A stretch of DNA of 64,000 nucleotides. Origin: Cacajao melanocephalus (taxonomy: Eukaryota; Chordata; Mammalia; Primates; Pitheciidae). The notes under the pieces are model-generated. The model was not told the DNA's origin, did no database searches, and worked only from the letters and a program-made list of their open reading frames with translations. The stretch lies in the NCBI GenBank assembly GCA_963573385.1, contig CAUYLG010022188.1, forward strand, positions 62,001 to 126,000. The letters are read 5' to 3'. Numbering within the stretch: position 1 is the stretch's first letter; every line of letters starts with the position of its first letter. This document shows positions 16,389 to 30,889 of the stretch, piece after piece. A program made the position numbers and the translations under genes.

Positions 16389-16460
16389 CAGTGTAGACTC
16401 TGACATACTGTGGGGTGAAGTTGTTAAACAGAAATATTTGTTATTGTTTAGAATCATTTG

Positions 16461-16751
16461 GGTGGCCTGGTGGGATTACTCCTATAATCCCAACACTTTG
16501 GGAGGCCAAGGCAGAAGGATTGCTTGATCCCAGGAGATTGAGACCATCCTGGACAACATAGTGAGACCTTATCTATTAAAAAAAAATTATCCAGCTGCAG
16601 TGGTGAGTACCTGTAGTCCCAGCTACTTGGGAGGCTGAAGCAGAAGGATCAGTTGAGCCCGGGAGGTTGAAGCTACAGTGAGCTGTGACTGTAACACTGT
16701 ACTCCAACATGGGTGACTGAGACGTTATCTCTAAATAAATAAATAAATAAT
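16461..16751 (+). mobile_element. Alu, full length, diverged
   Basis: GTGGCCTGGTGGGATTACTC start; right monomer ends in an AAATAAATAAATAAATAA tail. Confidence 0.9.
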
Positions 16752-16775
16752 TGTGAACAAAAATAATTATTTTTA

Positions 16776-17126
16776 GATTGAGTCTCTCTTAACTGAAATG
16801 CTTGGGACCAGAAGTGTTTCAGATTTTGGATTTTTTCAGATTTGGGGATATTTCCATATACCTAATAAGCTATATGTAGGACCCAAGCCTAAACATAAAA
16901 TTCCTTTATGTTTCGTATATGCCTTCACATAGCCTGAAGGTAATTTTATACAATATTTTAAATAAATTTGTGCATGAAACAAAGTTTTGACTGTGTTTTG
17001 ACTGTGACCCGTCACATGAGGACAGGTGTGGAATTTTCTGCCTGTGGCATCATGTTGGTATAGAAAAAGTTGCAGATTTTTGAGCATTTCAAAGTTTGGA
17101 TTTTCAGATTAGGAATGCTCAACCTG
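16776..17126. mobile_element. Tigger-like DNA transposon (MITE)
   Basis: About 350 bp with inverted ends: the left end begins GATTGAGTCTCTCTTAACTG, the right end closes GGAATGCTCAACCTG, and TA flanks both sides (16774-16775, 17127-17128). 'gcttgggaccagaagtgttt' and 'agcctgaaggtaattttata' are wording I know from a high-copy primate MITE. I cannot give the family name with certainty. Confidence 0.75.
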
Positions 17127-17366
17127 TATTAAACAAATTATAGTATTGTTGATGTTCTTTCTCATAAAACTGTTTTTAAGGGGTCTCATGAGATTTTCTC
17201 TTGTCATTATTTAGAAGTTAAATGTTAAAACAATACTATGTATTCTGTCGCCTTGTGTCTGTTTCTTAAACTTGCATAGCCTGTTTCCTTGCTTGTGAAA
17301 GAAAAGACGACAATAATTTTAAAAAGCAAGATTATGTAATTAAAATTTGTTTGCTTGGCACTTTAA

Positions 17367-17968
<602 letters not shown>

Positions 17969-17974
17969 GGGTTT

Positions 17975-18185
17975 TGTTTTTTTAGTTGTGAAAAATTTCA
18001 AACATTTACCAACATAAAGAGAACAGTCAGCAAATTCTCCTATATATTCTCCTAGATTCAATAATTACTAAGATTTTACTATACTTGTTTCACCTATTCC
18101 TTATACTTTATTTTTCTTTACTGAAATATTCTAAAATCATCCCCAGATAATACATCATTTTATTCATACACATGCATCTCTTAAA
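17975..18185. repeat. Old L1-type 3' UTR fragment
   Basis: 'aaaaatttcaaacatttacc' and 'gagaacagtcagcaaattct' resemble L1M 3' UTR wording. It continues at 18522-18660 beyond the Alu ('attccaacaaggtctcaca'). Family and strand uncertain. Confidence 0.5.
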
Positions 18186-18198
18186 AATATAACTACAG

Positions 18199-18482
18199 GC
18201 TGGGCGTGGTGGCTCACGCCTGTAATCCCAACACTTTGGGAGGCCGAGGCAGGTGGATCACGAGGTCAGGAGTTCAAGACCAGCTTGGCCAAGATAGTGA
18301 AACTCTGTCTCTACTAAAAATACAAAAACTTAGCCAGGTGTGGTGGCGGGCACCTGTAATCCCAGCTGCTAGATGGGGCTGAGGCAGAGAATTGCTTGAA
18401 TCCTGGAGGTGAAAATTGCAGTGAGCCAAGATTGCTCCACTGTACTCCAGCCCGGGGGACGGAGTGAGACTCTGTCTAAAAA

Positions 18483-18500
<18 letters not shown>
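18199..18500 (+). mobile_element. Alu, full length
   Basis: GGCTGGGCGTGGTGGCTCAC start and a poly(A) tail of about 22 running directly into (TA)n. Splits the old L1-like fragment. Confidence 0.96.
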
Positions 18501-18516
<16 letters not shown>

Positions 18517-18521
18517 TATAT
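18501..18521. repeat. (TA)n microsatellite at an Alu tail
   Basis: About ten TA units immediately after the Alu poly(A). Confidence 0.95.
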
Positions 18522-18663
18522 CTCCAATACCATTAATTTCCCTAATAGCATAATTTTTGTTTTTTTAATATATAATCTGTAATTATATTTATTGTCTCAC
18601 AATATATTTTTATGATTGGCTTGTTGAAATCAGATTCCAACAAGGTCTCACATTACAGTATTT

Positions 18664-18971
18664 TTTGTTTGTTTGCTTGTTGTTTTAGAGATAGAGTCTC
18701 ACTCTGTTGCTCAGCCTGGAGTGCAGTGGCGTGATCATGACTTACTACATCTTCAACCTCCCAGGCTCAGGGGATTCTCCAACCTCAGCCAGCCGAGTAG
18801 CTGGGATTACAGGCATGTGCCACCACGCCCAACTAATTTTTTTGTATTTGTAGTAGAGATGGGGTTTTGCCATGTTGGCCAGGCTGATCTTGAACTCCTA
18901 GCTTCATGTAATTGTCTGGCCTCAGCCTCCCAAAGTACTGGGATTACAGGCATGAGCCACTGCACCCAGCC
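18664..18971 (-). mobile_element. Alu, full length
   Basis: TTGTTTGTTTGCTTGTTG tail, GAGATAGAGTCTCACTC, ending GAGCCACTGCACCCAGCC. Confidence 0.95.
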
Positions 18972-19234
18972 CAAACTGGAAATTCTTTGGATTAGTGGGT
19001 GGGTGATAAGAAATAAGATTGAAAGGTTAAAGGTTAATTGATCTTTCCCAGTGCAAAGAAAAGGAAATAATAGTAGAATTTTAAAAAACACATTAAAAAG
19101 GTTAATTGATAGATTGTTTACAGCAATAATATTTCAAGTTAGGAGTTTTGTAGAGGCATCCTGGATTCCCCCAGGGATGAAGGGTTGAGGAGAGGCTCCA
19201 TTTAAGACTTTCTCGCAGATTCAACCAGAACACT

Positions 19235-19266
19235 TATTACAGGTGTGAGCCACCGTGCTGGCTGGT
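19235..19266 (-). mobile_element. Alu terminal fragment (about 30 bp)
   Basis: ATTACAGGTGTGAGCCACC in isolation; only the Alu 5' end survives. Confidence 0.75.
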
Positions 19267-19308
19267 GTTACATCATTTTACATCTCTTTTTAAAAAAGAA
19301 ATTTATGG

Positions 19309-19783
<475 letters not shown>

Positions 19784-19790
<7 letters not shown>

Positions 19791-19836
19791 GAAGTTGATT
19801 GAAAAAATAAATAAATAAAAAGAAGTTGATTGAAAT
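19784..19836. repeat. Short tandem duplication
   Basis: AAAAAGAAGTTGATTGAAA appears twice about 31 nt apart, separated by (AAAT)n. Confidence 0.85.
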
Positions 19837-19839
19837 ACA

Positions 19840-20060
19840 TACAAACAGAAAACTGAAGTATAGTTTGCCGAATTTTCACAAAGAGCATATTCCCATGTAA
19901 CCACCATCCAGGTAATGAAATAAAACATGGCTAATACCCAGAAGTCACTTTGTGCCTCCTCTGATTCACTATTTCTTCCCTCTTCTCTGAAAGTCATCTT
20001 TGTCTTATTTTCTCTGTTTATTGTTGATGTCGTTTATCTCTTACAGGAAAAGACATTTTT
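19840..20060 (-). repeat. L1M-type 3' UTR fragment (probable)
   Basis: 'catgtaaccaccatccagg' and 'cccagaagtcactttgtgcc' resemble antisense L1M 3' UTR wording. Confidence 0.55.
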
Positions 20061-20805
20061 TCTGTTTGTTTGTACATTCATTTTCATATGCTGTTTCTTC
20101 TGATTAGTTATAGTTTCCTTCATATATTTTTACTTCTCAAATCTGAATGTACTAACTCAGAATTAAAAGTTGGTTAGTGCATAAGAAAAATTAGATTGAG
20201 ATGTTTATTATACCCAATTTTTCTAAGTGAAATTGTTATATTTAATGTATACAGAGTTTTTTAAATGTTTTATGATTCCTTGTTATTTGGAAACAGATCA
20301 GATAACTAAATGTTTCTGAAATCGTATCGAGTAATTTATTCCAGTGTGTTGATAATTTGCTGTTAAAATACTGGGCAGTGGCTTGAATTAAGTTTCTTTC
20401 TTGGAGAAAGTCTCTGTTACTTAGCAACACCTACTGCATAATGGGGAAATCTTATTAGCTTTCTTGGACAAGAAAACAGCATCGATGCTTTGATAGAGAA
20501 TTATGAGCAACTTGGGATTCCTTTCTTCAGAAACATTGTCCTGGGGCTAGAAAATCCATGTTTAAAACAAGCATGAGTGTTCAGCAGCGTCAGGAGACTG
20601 TCCTCTCTCCAGTTATTCTAGTTGATGTTCATTCAGAGATACTTGAATAATGCCCGGTGCCAAAAGAAGGAGTTTACTTATCTACTCATTTTATTTAGAT
20701 ATGGGAGGGCATCTAGGTTATTTGAAAAAGAAACTACAGCCACTAACACACTACGTAAGTGTAGGGGAAGAGAAATCTCTTTCCTTCTCATTTTAGGTTC
20801 ACGGG
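20061..20805. other. Unassigned intronic DNA
   Basis: About 745 nt with no recognised repeat or exon. Confidence 0.5.
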
Positions 20806-20837
20806 GCTGAGCCCCTTATAACAACAAAAACAGATTA

Positions 20838-21171
<334 letters not shown>

Positions 21172-21293
21172 TTACGTGACACAGGACACTTCATAAGGAA
21201 ATGAAGTTCCAAGGTAACAAGCCTGTGTGGTTTTTATGTTAGATTTAAACTGAAGAACTAAGTAGTCGTGGAGAGGTAAGATTGGACAGAGGC

Positions 21294-21433
21294 GGCTGGG
21301 CGTGGTGGCTCACACCTGTAATCCAAGCACTTTGGAGGCCAAGGTGGGCGGATCACCTGAGGTCAGGAGTTCAAGACCAGCCTGACCAACATGGTGAAAC
21401 CCCGTCTTTAAAAAAAAAAAAAAAGAAAAAAAA
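21294..21433 (+). mobile_element. Half-Alu: left monomer with its own A tail
   Basis: GGCTGGGCGTGGTGGCTCAC to CCCCGTCTTT, then a long A-rich tail and no right monomer. Exact 16-bp duplication AAGATTGGACAGAGGC at 21278-21293 and 21434-21449 shows it inserted in this form or was trimmed very precisely. Confidence 0.95.
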
Positions 21434-21752
21434 AAGATTGGACAGAGGCATGATCTGATGTAATAAACTAGGAGGAACTTACCAAGGTTTGTTGCTTAGA
21501 TTCTTCTCTGTGTCCCTGTGTCTTCAGAGATAAGGATGTTCCCTTCCTCTGGGTGTAAGAAGGGCACCTCCCTAATGAAGGTCTTATCACCTGCTTCAGG
21601 GGAAGATCAGAGAAATCCTTCTTAGGTTTTATGACCTGCTTCATGGGAGAAGGGGTGGGAGGAGAGTTACCTTCCTGCTTCTGCTGTTGTCTCAAATGCC
21701 AAGATGCCGTATTGTGGGGAAGTGTGTCCTGAATCCCATCAAAAGTCAGTGA

Positions 21753-21914
21753 AAACAGCTGAGCATAGAGGCACATGCCTGTAGTCCCAGTTATTCAGGA
21801 GGCTGAGGCTGGAGGATTGCTTGAGTCCAGGAGGTCGGGGCTGCAGTGAGCCGTGATTGTGCCACTTAACTCTAGCCTGTTCTACAGAGTGAGACCCTGT
21901 CTCAAAAAAAAGAA
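21753..21914 (+). mobile_element. FLAM (free left Alu monomer)
   Basis: One monomer, GCTGAGCATAGAGGCACATG to GTGAGACCCTGTCTC, with an A tail. Flanked by AAAGTCAG on both sides. Confidence 0.85.
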
Positions 21915-21999
21915 AGTCAGCAAAAGTCTATATAAAGATGGCTGTTGTTTTTACAGATATTTCCCAGAAATACCAGATGTGGTAAGATTCTAGATCATT

Positions 22000-22223
22000 A
22001 TAACACTTTTGATATTTTGCTGCCAAAAGCTAGTACTTATATAATTTCCACGTGCGCGCACGTGTGCACATGCATGTGTGTGTGTGTGTGTGTGTATGTG
22101 TGGTGTGCATTTTTGTATAGTAAATAAAGTATGGGTTCTTTGGATTTTATGTTTCTTAATTTTAAGGGAGAACTTCATTGGCTTCAAGTAAAAATATACT
22201 CTTGACTCCACCTCTTTAAAATA
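22000..22223 (+). repeat. Paralogous block 2, copy A (no MADE1: empty site)
   Basis: Nearly the same as 24031-24288 (roughly 90% by eye), from ATAACACTTTTGATATTTT to ACTCCACCTCTTTAA. Copy A has an expanded TG tract. It reads CTTCAAGTAAAAATA where copy B holds a MADE1 element. Confidence 0.9.
22050..22107. repeat. Alternating purine-pyrimidine (CG/TG) tract
   Basis: CGTGCGCGCACGTGTGCAC followed by (TG)n. A Z-DNA-prone tract inside block 2 copy A; copy B has only a short (TG)n here. Confidence 0.9.
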
Positions 22224-22309
22224 ATGTATTTTCAGTGAAATTTGAATGAGTAAATTTTACGAAAACCATTCTCTATACATTTTCTTTCCACTTATCCTTT
22301 TCTCACCCC

Positions 22310-22327
22310 ATTGGTTGCTATGGCAAC
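22310..22327 (+). promoter_or_regulatory. X-box (RFX) site with adjacent inverted CCAAT
   Basis: GTTGCTATGGCAAC at 22314-22327 fits the RFX X-box pattern of two half-sites (GTTGC and GCAAC) separated by four bases. ATTGG (inverted CCAAT) overlaps just upstream. Seen by motif only; no proof of use. Confidence 0.45.
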
Positions 22328-22412
22328 GACTCCCCACAGCCCCTAGAGCAAATGCCAGGCCATGCGGGTCCCCCGCAGTGGAGCCACATGTCTGATGCTG
22401 CACAACAGTTTG

Positions 22413-22424
22413 TGCTGACTCAGC
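22413..22424 (+). promoter_or_regulatory. Maf recognition element / AP-1-like site
   Basis: TGCTGACTCAGC matches 12 of 13 bases of the T-MARE consensus and contains a TGACTCA AP-1 core. It lies 86 bp after the X-box. Confidence 0.4.
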
Positions 22425-22874
22425 CATGCACAGGAGGAGTGCTACCGTTTCTCTTCAATTTTGAATTAAAAACTAAACTGGCATTGCAGTGTCTGGATTT
22501 CTCAAAAATGAAAAACCAAGTCAGTGTTCCTTCTCCCCTTGAAATTCTAGGTTCTCCTTTTATCATACTTACAAGAGAAGCAATTGCCAGGGAGATTACA
22601 GGAAACCCCAGAGATTTTGGTTGGAGGGAGCCAGCCCAGGAGGCTGAGAGGAAGGGAAATCTATTACGCAGTCAAAATAAACTTCTTATTTAATCCTGAA
22701 GCCTGACTATGGAGACAGAGATCGTGTCCATGTTAGATTAGTCTTGTGAAGGGCCTATTTAAAGGCTGCCTTAAATTTGATCTGTGTGAACTTGATGGTT
22801 GACTGTCATCATCAGCACTTTTTTCCTGGAAGAAATGACTGCACTGCATGAGAAATTCATCTGTAATTTACAAA

Positions 22875-23010
22875 CCCAGTGGCCCTTGAGAAGCACCTGA
22901 GCACTTGTTGCAAAGATTCCTAAACCTTACCCCAGACAACCTGGCTCAGAATCTCAGCTGGTGGGGCCCAGTCAGGGTTCTGTTTTATAAGCGCCAAAGG
23001 TGGTATTTAA
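22875..23010. mobile_element. MER5A-like (hAT-Charlie) DNA transposon
   Basis: 'gagcacttgttgcaaagatt', 'aaaccttaccccagac' and 'gctggtggggcccagtcagg' match MER5A order. A matching end ('gaaccattgtttcagctctg') lies at about 23640, as if block 1 copy B had split it. Confidence 0.7.
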
Positions 23011-23054
23011 GTAGTATAAGGGAGAAAGTTTTATTTTTTCCTCACCCCTTGCAA

Positions 23055-23592
23055 GGTTCATAGCTAGCTGAGAACCTTATAACAAAAAACAGATTAACAA
23101 GAGAAAAGCATAATAAATGTGTTTAACCAAAATTTTATACAACACAGGAGCCTTCAGAAAGGAAGATCCCAAGACCCAGGGAAAACTGTGGTTTTATGGA
23201 CAGTCGTGCAGAAGTGTGTCTGGAAGATGAAAGGGTATGATCTGTGGTGTGAAAGTCAGGAGAACTCAGCAGAGCCTGTTTGTTGAGATTATTACACAAC
23301 TCTGTGTGCTATTCCCTTCCTCTGGGTATAGGGCAGGACACCTGTCACATACACATCTGCAGGGGAGAATGGAGGGAGGTCAGAGAGAGACCTTCCTAGG
23401 TTTTTGTGGCCTGCTTCTGGGAAGTGGGGACAGGGGGCTTTCTAGTTTCTGTGGCCCACGTCAGGAGAGAGGGGGTAGGAGAAGGTCAGAACACATATTC
23501 CTGCTTCTGTGGTTTTCTTAGTTTCCTTCATTGTAAAATACTAAGTCTGCCAAGGTGCTGCATTTTGGGGTATTGTGTTTTGAATCCTGACA
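23055..23592 (+). repeat. Paralogous block 1, copy B
   Basis: Diverged homologue of 20806-21741 in the same orientation, not interrupted by Alu. It seems to sit inside MER5A, which would make it a discrete mobile element younger than MER5A. No coding capacity. Confidence 0.65.
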
Positions 23593-23719
23593 ATAGCAAT
23601 AAATCTAAGCCTGACAAATAATCTAAGGAGGTAGGCCTGGGAACCATTGTTTCAGCTCTGAAGGGAACTTACTATCTAAAATTTCTACTGGTTGAAGAGA
23701 TAGCTGTGGTGTGATGAAC

Positions 23720-23880
23720 AGGTCACAAGCACTTAGATTCAGCAGAACTGACCCTGACATCAGTCAGGTCACCTCAGTTCTCTAAGTATCAGTCAACTCA
23801 TCTGCAAATGGAGGCATTTGTGAAAGTGTGGGGAGGAATTAATGACACGGTCAGCTGTGAAATGTCTCTTTCATAGAAGG
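23720..23880 (+). repeat. MIR-like fragment
   Basis: 'tcagttctctaagtatcagt' then 'caactcatctgcaaatggag' match MIR order. Confidence 0.6.
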
Positions 23881-24030
23881 AGGTATTATGACCACCTGAG
23901 GATTCTGAAGATAGCTTCTGAAAACTGAGGAAGAAATTCGAAGGCATTTTATCGTTCCCTTAAAATGATATTGGAGAAATTATACATGATTTGTTAGAGA
24001 AAAAAACTGAACTGTATGCTAGGAGAATTT

Positions 24031-24288
24031 ATAACACTTTTGATATTTTATTGCCAAAAACTAGTACTGATATAATTTATGTGTGTGTGGTATGTATTTT
24101 TGTATGGCAAACAAAATATGGGTTCTTTGGTTTTTCTGTGTCTTAATTTTAAGAGAACTTCATTGGCTTCAAGTATTAGGTTGGTGTAAAAGTCATTGTG
24201 TTTTTTTTCATTACTTTTATTTGGCAAAAATCACAGTGACTTTTGCACCAACCTAATAAAAGCACACTCTTTACTCCACCTCTTTAAT
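24031..24288 (+). repeat. Paralogous block 2, copy B (holds MADE1)
   Basis: Matches 22000-22223 on both sides of the MADE1 element, e.g. AACTTCATTGGCTTCAAGTA to the left and ACTCCACCTCTTTAA to the right. Confidence 0.9.
24176..24256. mobile_element. MADE1 (mariner MITE), possible miR-548-type hairpin
   Basis: An 81-bp near-palindrome: left end TTAGGTTGGTGTAAAAGT, right end ACTTTTGCACCAACCTAA, with TA on each side (24174-24175, 24257-24258). Known: MADE1 copies fold into hairpins and gave rise to the miR-548 family. Inference: transcribed within the PATJ intron it could fold, but whether it is processed cannot be told from sequence. Confidence 0.95.
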
Positions 24289-24289
24289 C

Positions 24290-24985
24290 TACAGTTTCTA
24301 GCTATAAATTAGCTTCATAACCTTATATGAGATTTTCATTCTTTGTCTTATTTATCAAATGGAGAAGGTAAGGGTGGGTGACTGTAAAAGAAAGTCCATG
24401 ATTTCTTAGTTCATTTTGCCTGAATTAAAAGTCTCTGATTTCATGATATGGTGAAAACATAGCAATTAATGTTTCTGAAGAGTTGGACCTGTTATCTTTT
24501 AAACTCCATCTAACCCTGAGTTTAAAATCATAGGATACCTCAAATTCTGAAGCCTGAAAATGTTAATGAAAATTCAACAGAAGTATATGTGTTACAGAGC
24601 ACTTGTCACTTTTATTCTCTTATTATTACGCTTCCTGTTTTATGAGGCACTGAAAAAAATGATTACCTATAAGTCTTTTTGCTTGTCAACTTTCTTCAGT
24701 TTGATAGAGTGGGTTTTAAAAGATAATGTGTGCATACTAATTTACTTTTCTAGTAGTACTACCAGATTTTAATTTTGAATACAGATTTAAAGAGGAAACT
24801 GTTTTCCTTCTTTTAACTGAAGAGATAATTGTCTTTGGGAAAAAAATTGTATATGTCTAAAACTTTTAGATTTCCAATCACTTTTATGTAGCATTGTTTC
24901 AGGCAGTGCTGGAACAGTGTGTCCTAGCAACTGAAGAGAATCTTCAAAATCACTCACTTCTGTTTTCAATAGGTTTAGATGGACT
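24290..24985. other. Unassigned intronic DNA
   Basis: No exon or recognised repeat in about 700 nt. Confidence 0.5.
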
Positions 24986-24989
24986 GCCT

Positions 24990-25435
<446 letters not shown>

Positions 25436-25439
25436 AAGT

Positions 25440-25985
25440 ATGCTCAATTCCTTAATGTTTCAGGGTTGGCATTTTTTGGCTGAGTTTTATTCTGTCGAGC
25501 TTATTTTATTCTCCCACAAAAAGAGAAAACAATAAAAAGAAATTAAGGAAAGCTGAATATCTCATTTGTTAGCATTTAGGCAAATAAAGTCAGAACAAGC
25601 TAGATGCAGGATTATTGGAAATGTCAGCCAAAATGAGGCCTTGGCACAATGCAGTAGAAAGTGTAGCTGACCAGTGGGTTGAGATGGGCTAGAGTGTCTA
25701 TACTATTCAGTATAGTTTGCAGTTATTAGTTGTTTTTCCTAACTACACACTAAAATAAGTGGGTAACTTCAGCTGCTGGCATTTTTCTTAATGCTCTTCT
25801 CTCTCTGAATTATAGCTAGTCATATGCATGCTTGTCTCCAGTGATAGAGTTTGAGGTCCTTGAAAACAAATTCAGTATTGTATTCCTTCTGTATCACAAG
25901 CCTGGCCTGAATTTGGATTCAATTCATATTAGTTCATTGAATAAATAAGATTATAGTAGGGTCGCAGAAAAGCATTGACTAGAAA
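25440..25985. other. Intronic DNA with a weak L2-like part
   Basis: 25850-25950 ('gaggtccttgaaaacaaatt', 'tcattgaataaataa') looks like L2. The rest is unassigned. Confidence 0.5.
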
Positions 25986-26003
25986 AATGAAGCTGCTGGT
26001 TTT

Positions 26004-26302
<299 letters not shown>

Positions 26303-26389
26303 TCAAAAGTCAGAATAATAAATCTATAACTTAGTCCCTCAGTGGGATATTGATAAGGGAATCAATTTTTTGGCCACCAATAGGGTTCT

Positions 26390-27115
<726 letters not shown>

Positions 27116-27117
27116 TC

Positions 27118-27268
27118 CACTTTTAAAGTAACCCCATTTTACTTAAGAAATCTGGGGTTCATAGAGGTTTAGTAATTGGTCCAAGGAATCAGAGATGTTA
27201 AGTGCCTCAGCTAGTGTTTGAACTTGATTCTGACCCTAACCCTTGCTCTTTCTATTCTGCCACAAGAA
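27118..27268 (-). repeat. MIR-like fragment
   Basis: 'cccattttacttaagaaatc', 'agtgtttgaacttgattctg' match reverse MIR. Confidence 0.6.
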
Positions 27269-27283
27269 TGTGTGATGCCTCAG

Positions 27284-27320
27284 GGCTGGCATTACAGGCA
27301 TGAGCCACCGTGCCCAGCCT
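27284..27320 (-). mobile_element. Alu terminal fragment
   Basis: GGCATTACAGGCATGAGCC then ACCGTGCCCAGCCT, with no Alu body. Confidence 0.8.
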
Positions 27321-27324
27321 CATT

Positions 27325-28530
27325 TCCATTTCTTTAATAGCTATTAGTTCATTACAGTTTTACATTTATTCTTGCACTAAATATTGTGTTTTAATTTTTT
27401 TGAGAAATTATATCTACATCATATAGATTTTACAATGTACCAACTCATAGTTTGTATTCATGTACTGTCCATAATTTTTTTTGGATAAACCTGTCTGCAG
27501 TTATTTTTCTCTCTTAGTTCTGCAATTTATTTTTATTTATTTATTTTTAGAGATGGGGCCTCAGTCTGTTGCCTAGGCTAAAATGTGTAGTACAATCACA
27601 GCTCACTATAGCTTTGAACTCCTGGACTTGTGATCCTCCCGCCTCAACCTCCAGAGTAGCCAAAATTATAGGTGCATGCCACTATGCCAGGCTAAATTTT
27701 TAAGTGTTTTGTACAGACAGGGTCTTGCTATGTTGCCCAGACTTGTCTCAAAGTCCTGGGTTCAAGCAGTCCTCCCAAAATGCTGGATTACAAGCATAAG
27801 CCACTGTATCCAGCTTTGTAATTTATTTTTATCATCTATTTCTTCTCGTTAAGTTTTTGAAGAGCCTATCTTACTCGTGTTTTCCAAAAAGCAGGTTTAA
27901 ATTTCATTGACCTTCCCATGTTATTTTTGTTTTGTTTTGTTTGGTGGTGATAGTTCTGTATTCATTCATTTGTAGATGCCCTTATCTTTGCCATTTTCTC
28001 TCCTCTTATTTCTTTGCATTTGTTACGTAGTTCTTTTTCCAACTTCTTGGTTATAATGCTTTTTTTTTAAACTTGTTTTCTGGTAAATTCTTCAAAATTA
28101 TAAATTGCCTTCTAAGTTCTGCTTTAGCTGTGTCTCTCAAGTTTGACATCTAGAATTATAATTTTTATTCAATTGTGAATACTGTATTTCTTAATTTACT
28201 GTTTAAAATCTTGGGTTTTTTGCTAACATTAATTTATGTTTAAGCACCTATCTTTTTATTGTTATTTTATAATGTTTTTCTTTTATTGCACTATATTTCA
28301 AGAGCACAGCCTGTGTCATATTCAGTCTTTGAGAGGTACTGAAGTTTCCTTTACGGCCCAATATGCAGTCTGTTTCGGTACTTGATCTGTGTGTGATTTG
28401 CAAAAAATGTATATTTTGTGTCTGTCAGTTGTAGAGTTCTCTTAGGTCTACTATTTTCAGGTATTGTCTTGTGAAAATCATCAACATCTTTTTTTGTTTT
28501 AAAAAAAGATGCCTTATTTTCTGAGACAGG
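27325..28530 (-). mobile_element. Ancient L1 ORF2 fossil, antisense (split by Alu)
   Basis: Antisense L1 ORF2 wording: 'gttctgctttagctgtgtct', 'gtatattttgtgtctgtcag' and 'agttctcttaggtctact'. Highly diverged with no long frame. Interrupted by the Alu at 27538-27814. Confidence 0.7.
27538..27814 (-). mobile_element. Alu, old (AluJ-like)
   Basis: TTATTTATTTTTAGAGATGG start; diverged body ending CCACTGTATCCAGC. Confidence 0.88.
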
Positions 28531-28559
28531 TGTGTGAAAATTGGTGTTGCGTGTTGTTC

Positions 28560-29000
28560 TCTTAGCTGTGATATTATTTCTTAACCATCTTACCCTATAG
28601 GTCCAATAAACAAAGCAGATGAGAGCATAAGTGATCTGGTTGAATCTGGGAGAAAAGATCTTAAATGGAGCCTCCTCTCAACTCCCCATTCCTGGAGGAC
28701 TCTATGGCGCCTCTGTAGAACCCCTAAAATGGAATATTATCGCTGTAAACAACCTATCAGTTAACTTTTAACCTTTCACTCTTATTTCTAATCACACACC
28801 CACTAATCCAAAGAGTTTCCAGTGTGCAGCCAATAGCTACTCAGGTTCTCCTCCTCATCCCACCTGCATTTTCCTCTTGCCATTTCACCCTGCAAGATTC
28901 TTCTTCCCATAATCAAATTCTATACCTTACTCAAGACTCTGCTTCAATTTTGCTAATTTCAAAAAATCTTTTCTAGCCATATCCATTATTGGAATTCTAA
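28560..29000. other. Intronic DNA, partly L2-like
   Basis: 28870-29000 ('ctcaagactctgcttcaat') resembles L2. The rest is unassigned. Confidence 0.5.
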
Positions 29001-29013
29001 AAGCAATTACTAG

Positions 29014-29315
29014 GGACGGGCAAGATGGCTCATGCCTGTAATCCCAGCACTTTAAGAGGCCGAGGTGGGAAGATCACCTGTGGTCAAGATTTTGAGACCA
29101 GCTGGCCCACATGGTGAAACCCCTTCTCTTCTAAAAATACAAAAATTAGCTGGGCCTGGTGGTTCACGCCTGTGATCCCAGCTACTCAGGAGGCTGAGGC
29201 AGGAGAATCACTTGAACCTGGGAGGCGGAGGTTGCTGTGACCCAAGACTGCACCACAGCACTCTAGCCTGGGTGACAGAGAGAGACTTGGTCTGAAAAAA
29301 TAAAATAAAATAAAA
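29014..29315 (+). mobile_element. Alu, full length
   Basis: GGACGGGCAAGATGGCTCATG start; tail AAAATAAAATAAAATAAAA. Flanking AAGCAATTACTAG and AAGTAATTACTGG (two mismatches). Confidence 0.94.
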
Positions 29316-29319
29316 GTAA

Positions 29320-30338
<1,019 letters not shown>

Positions 30339-30624
30339 TTATTATTTAAAAGTTGATGAGATGATTGCTTCCAGCCATGGTAGTAGGCATGAAGCCTTTG
30401 AGTGTGGCAGCACACCTGGCCTGATCTTGTGCTGTGTGGGGTACAGGGCATGCTTAAAGCAGTACCATCCTCACACTGATTTGTCAGTGTGATTTTGCTG
30501 CACAGAACCAACACAAGTGAAACATAACCAGCCATCTCCTAAAACAGATCCTTTTTACCCTGACATCGAGGTAGCAAAGTGAGACAGAAAATGGAATAAG
30601 AGAAATAGAGAACACCTATAAACT

Positions 30625-30805
30625 ATGAGCTACTAAGCCCTTTAACATGTATGTTGTTCAATTTTCCCAACATCCATGAAGTGAACAGTAACAGTTTACA
30701 GATGAAGAAGTGAAATTACATAGAGATAAAACAATGTGTTCATTGTTAGATATTGAGTAAGTGGTAGATTTGTAGAATGAATTCAAATATGACCGCTAAA
30801 CCAAC
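30625..30805 (-). repeat. MIR-like fragment
   Basis: 'aagccctttaacatgtatg', 'agtttacagatgaagaagtg' match reverse MIR. Confidence 0.65.
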
Positions 30806-30889
30806 ACCCTTAATTTCTCTTGCTTTTGCTCCATAACCCAGTGTTATTTTGTACCTTTTGTATTAATATATATTAATGTAATTATTTAG

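Larger units (their letters stand above)
22224..22874. other. Unique GC-richer intronic island
   Basis: About 650 nt with no repeat family that I recognise, between block 2 copy A and MER5A. Contains the X-box and Maf-type sites. Inference: possible intronic cis-regulatory element. Confidence 0.5.
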
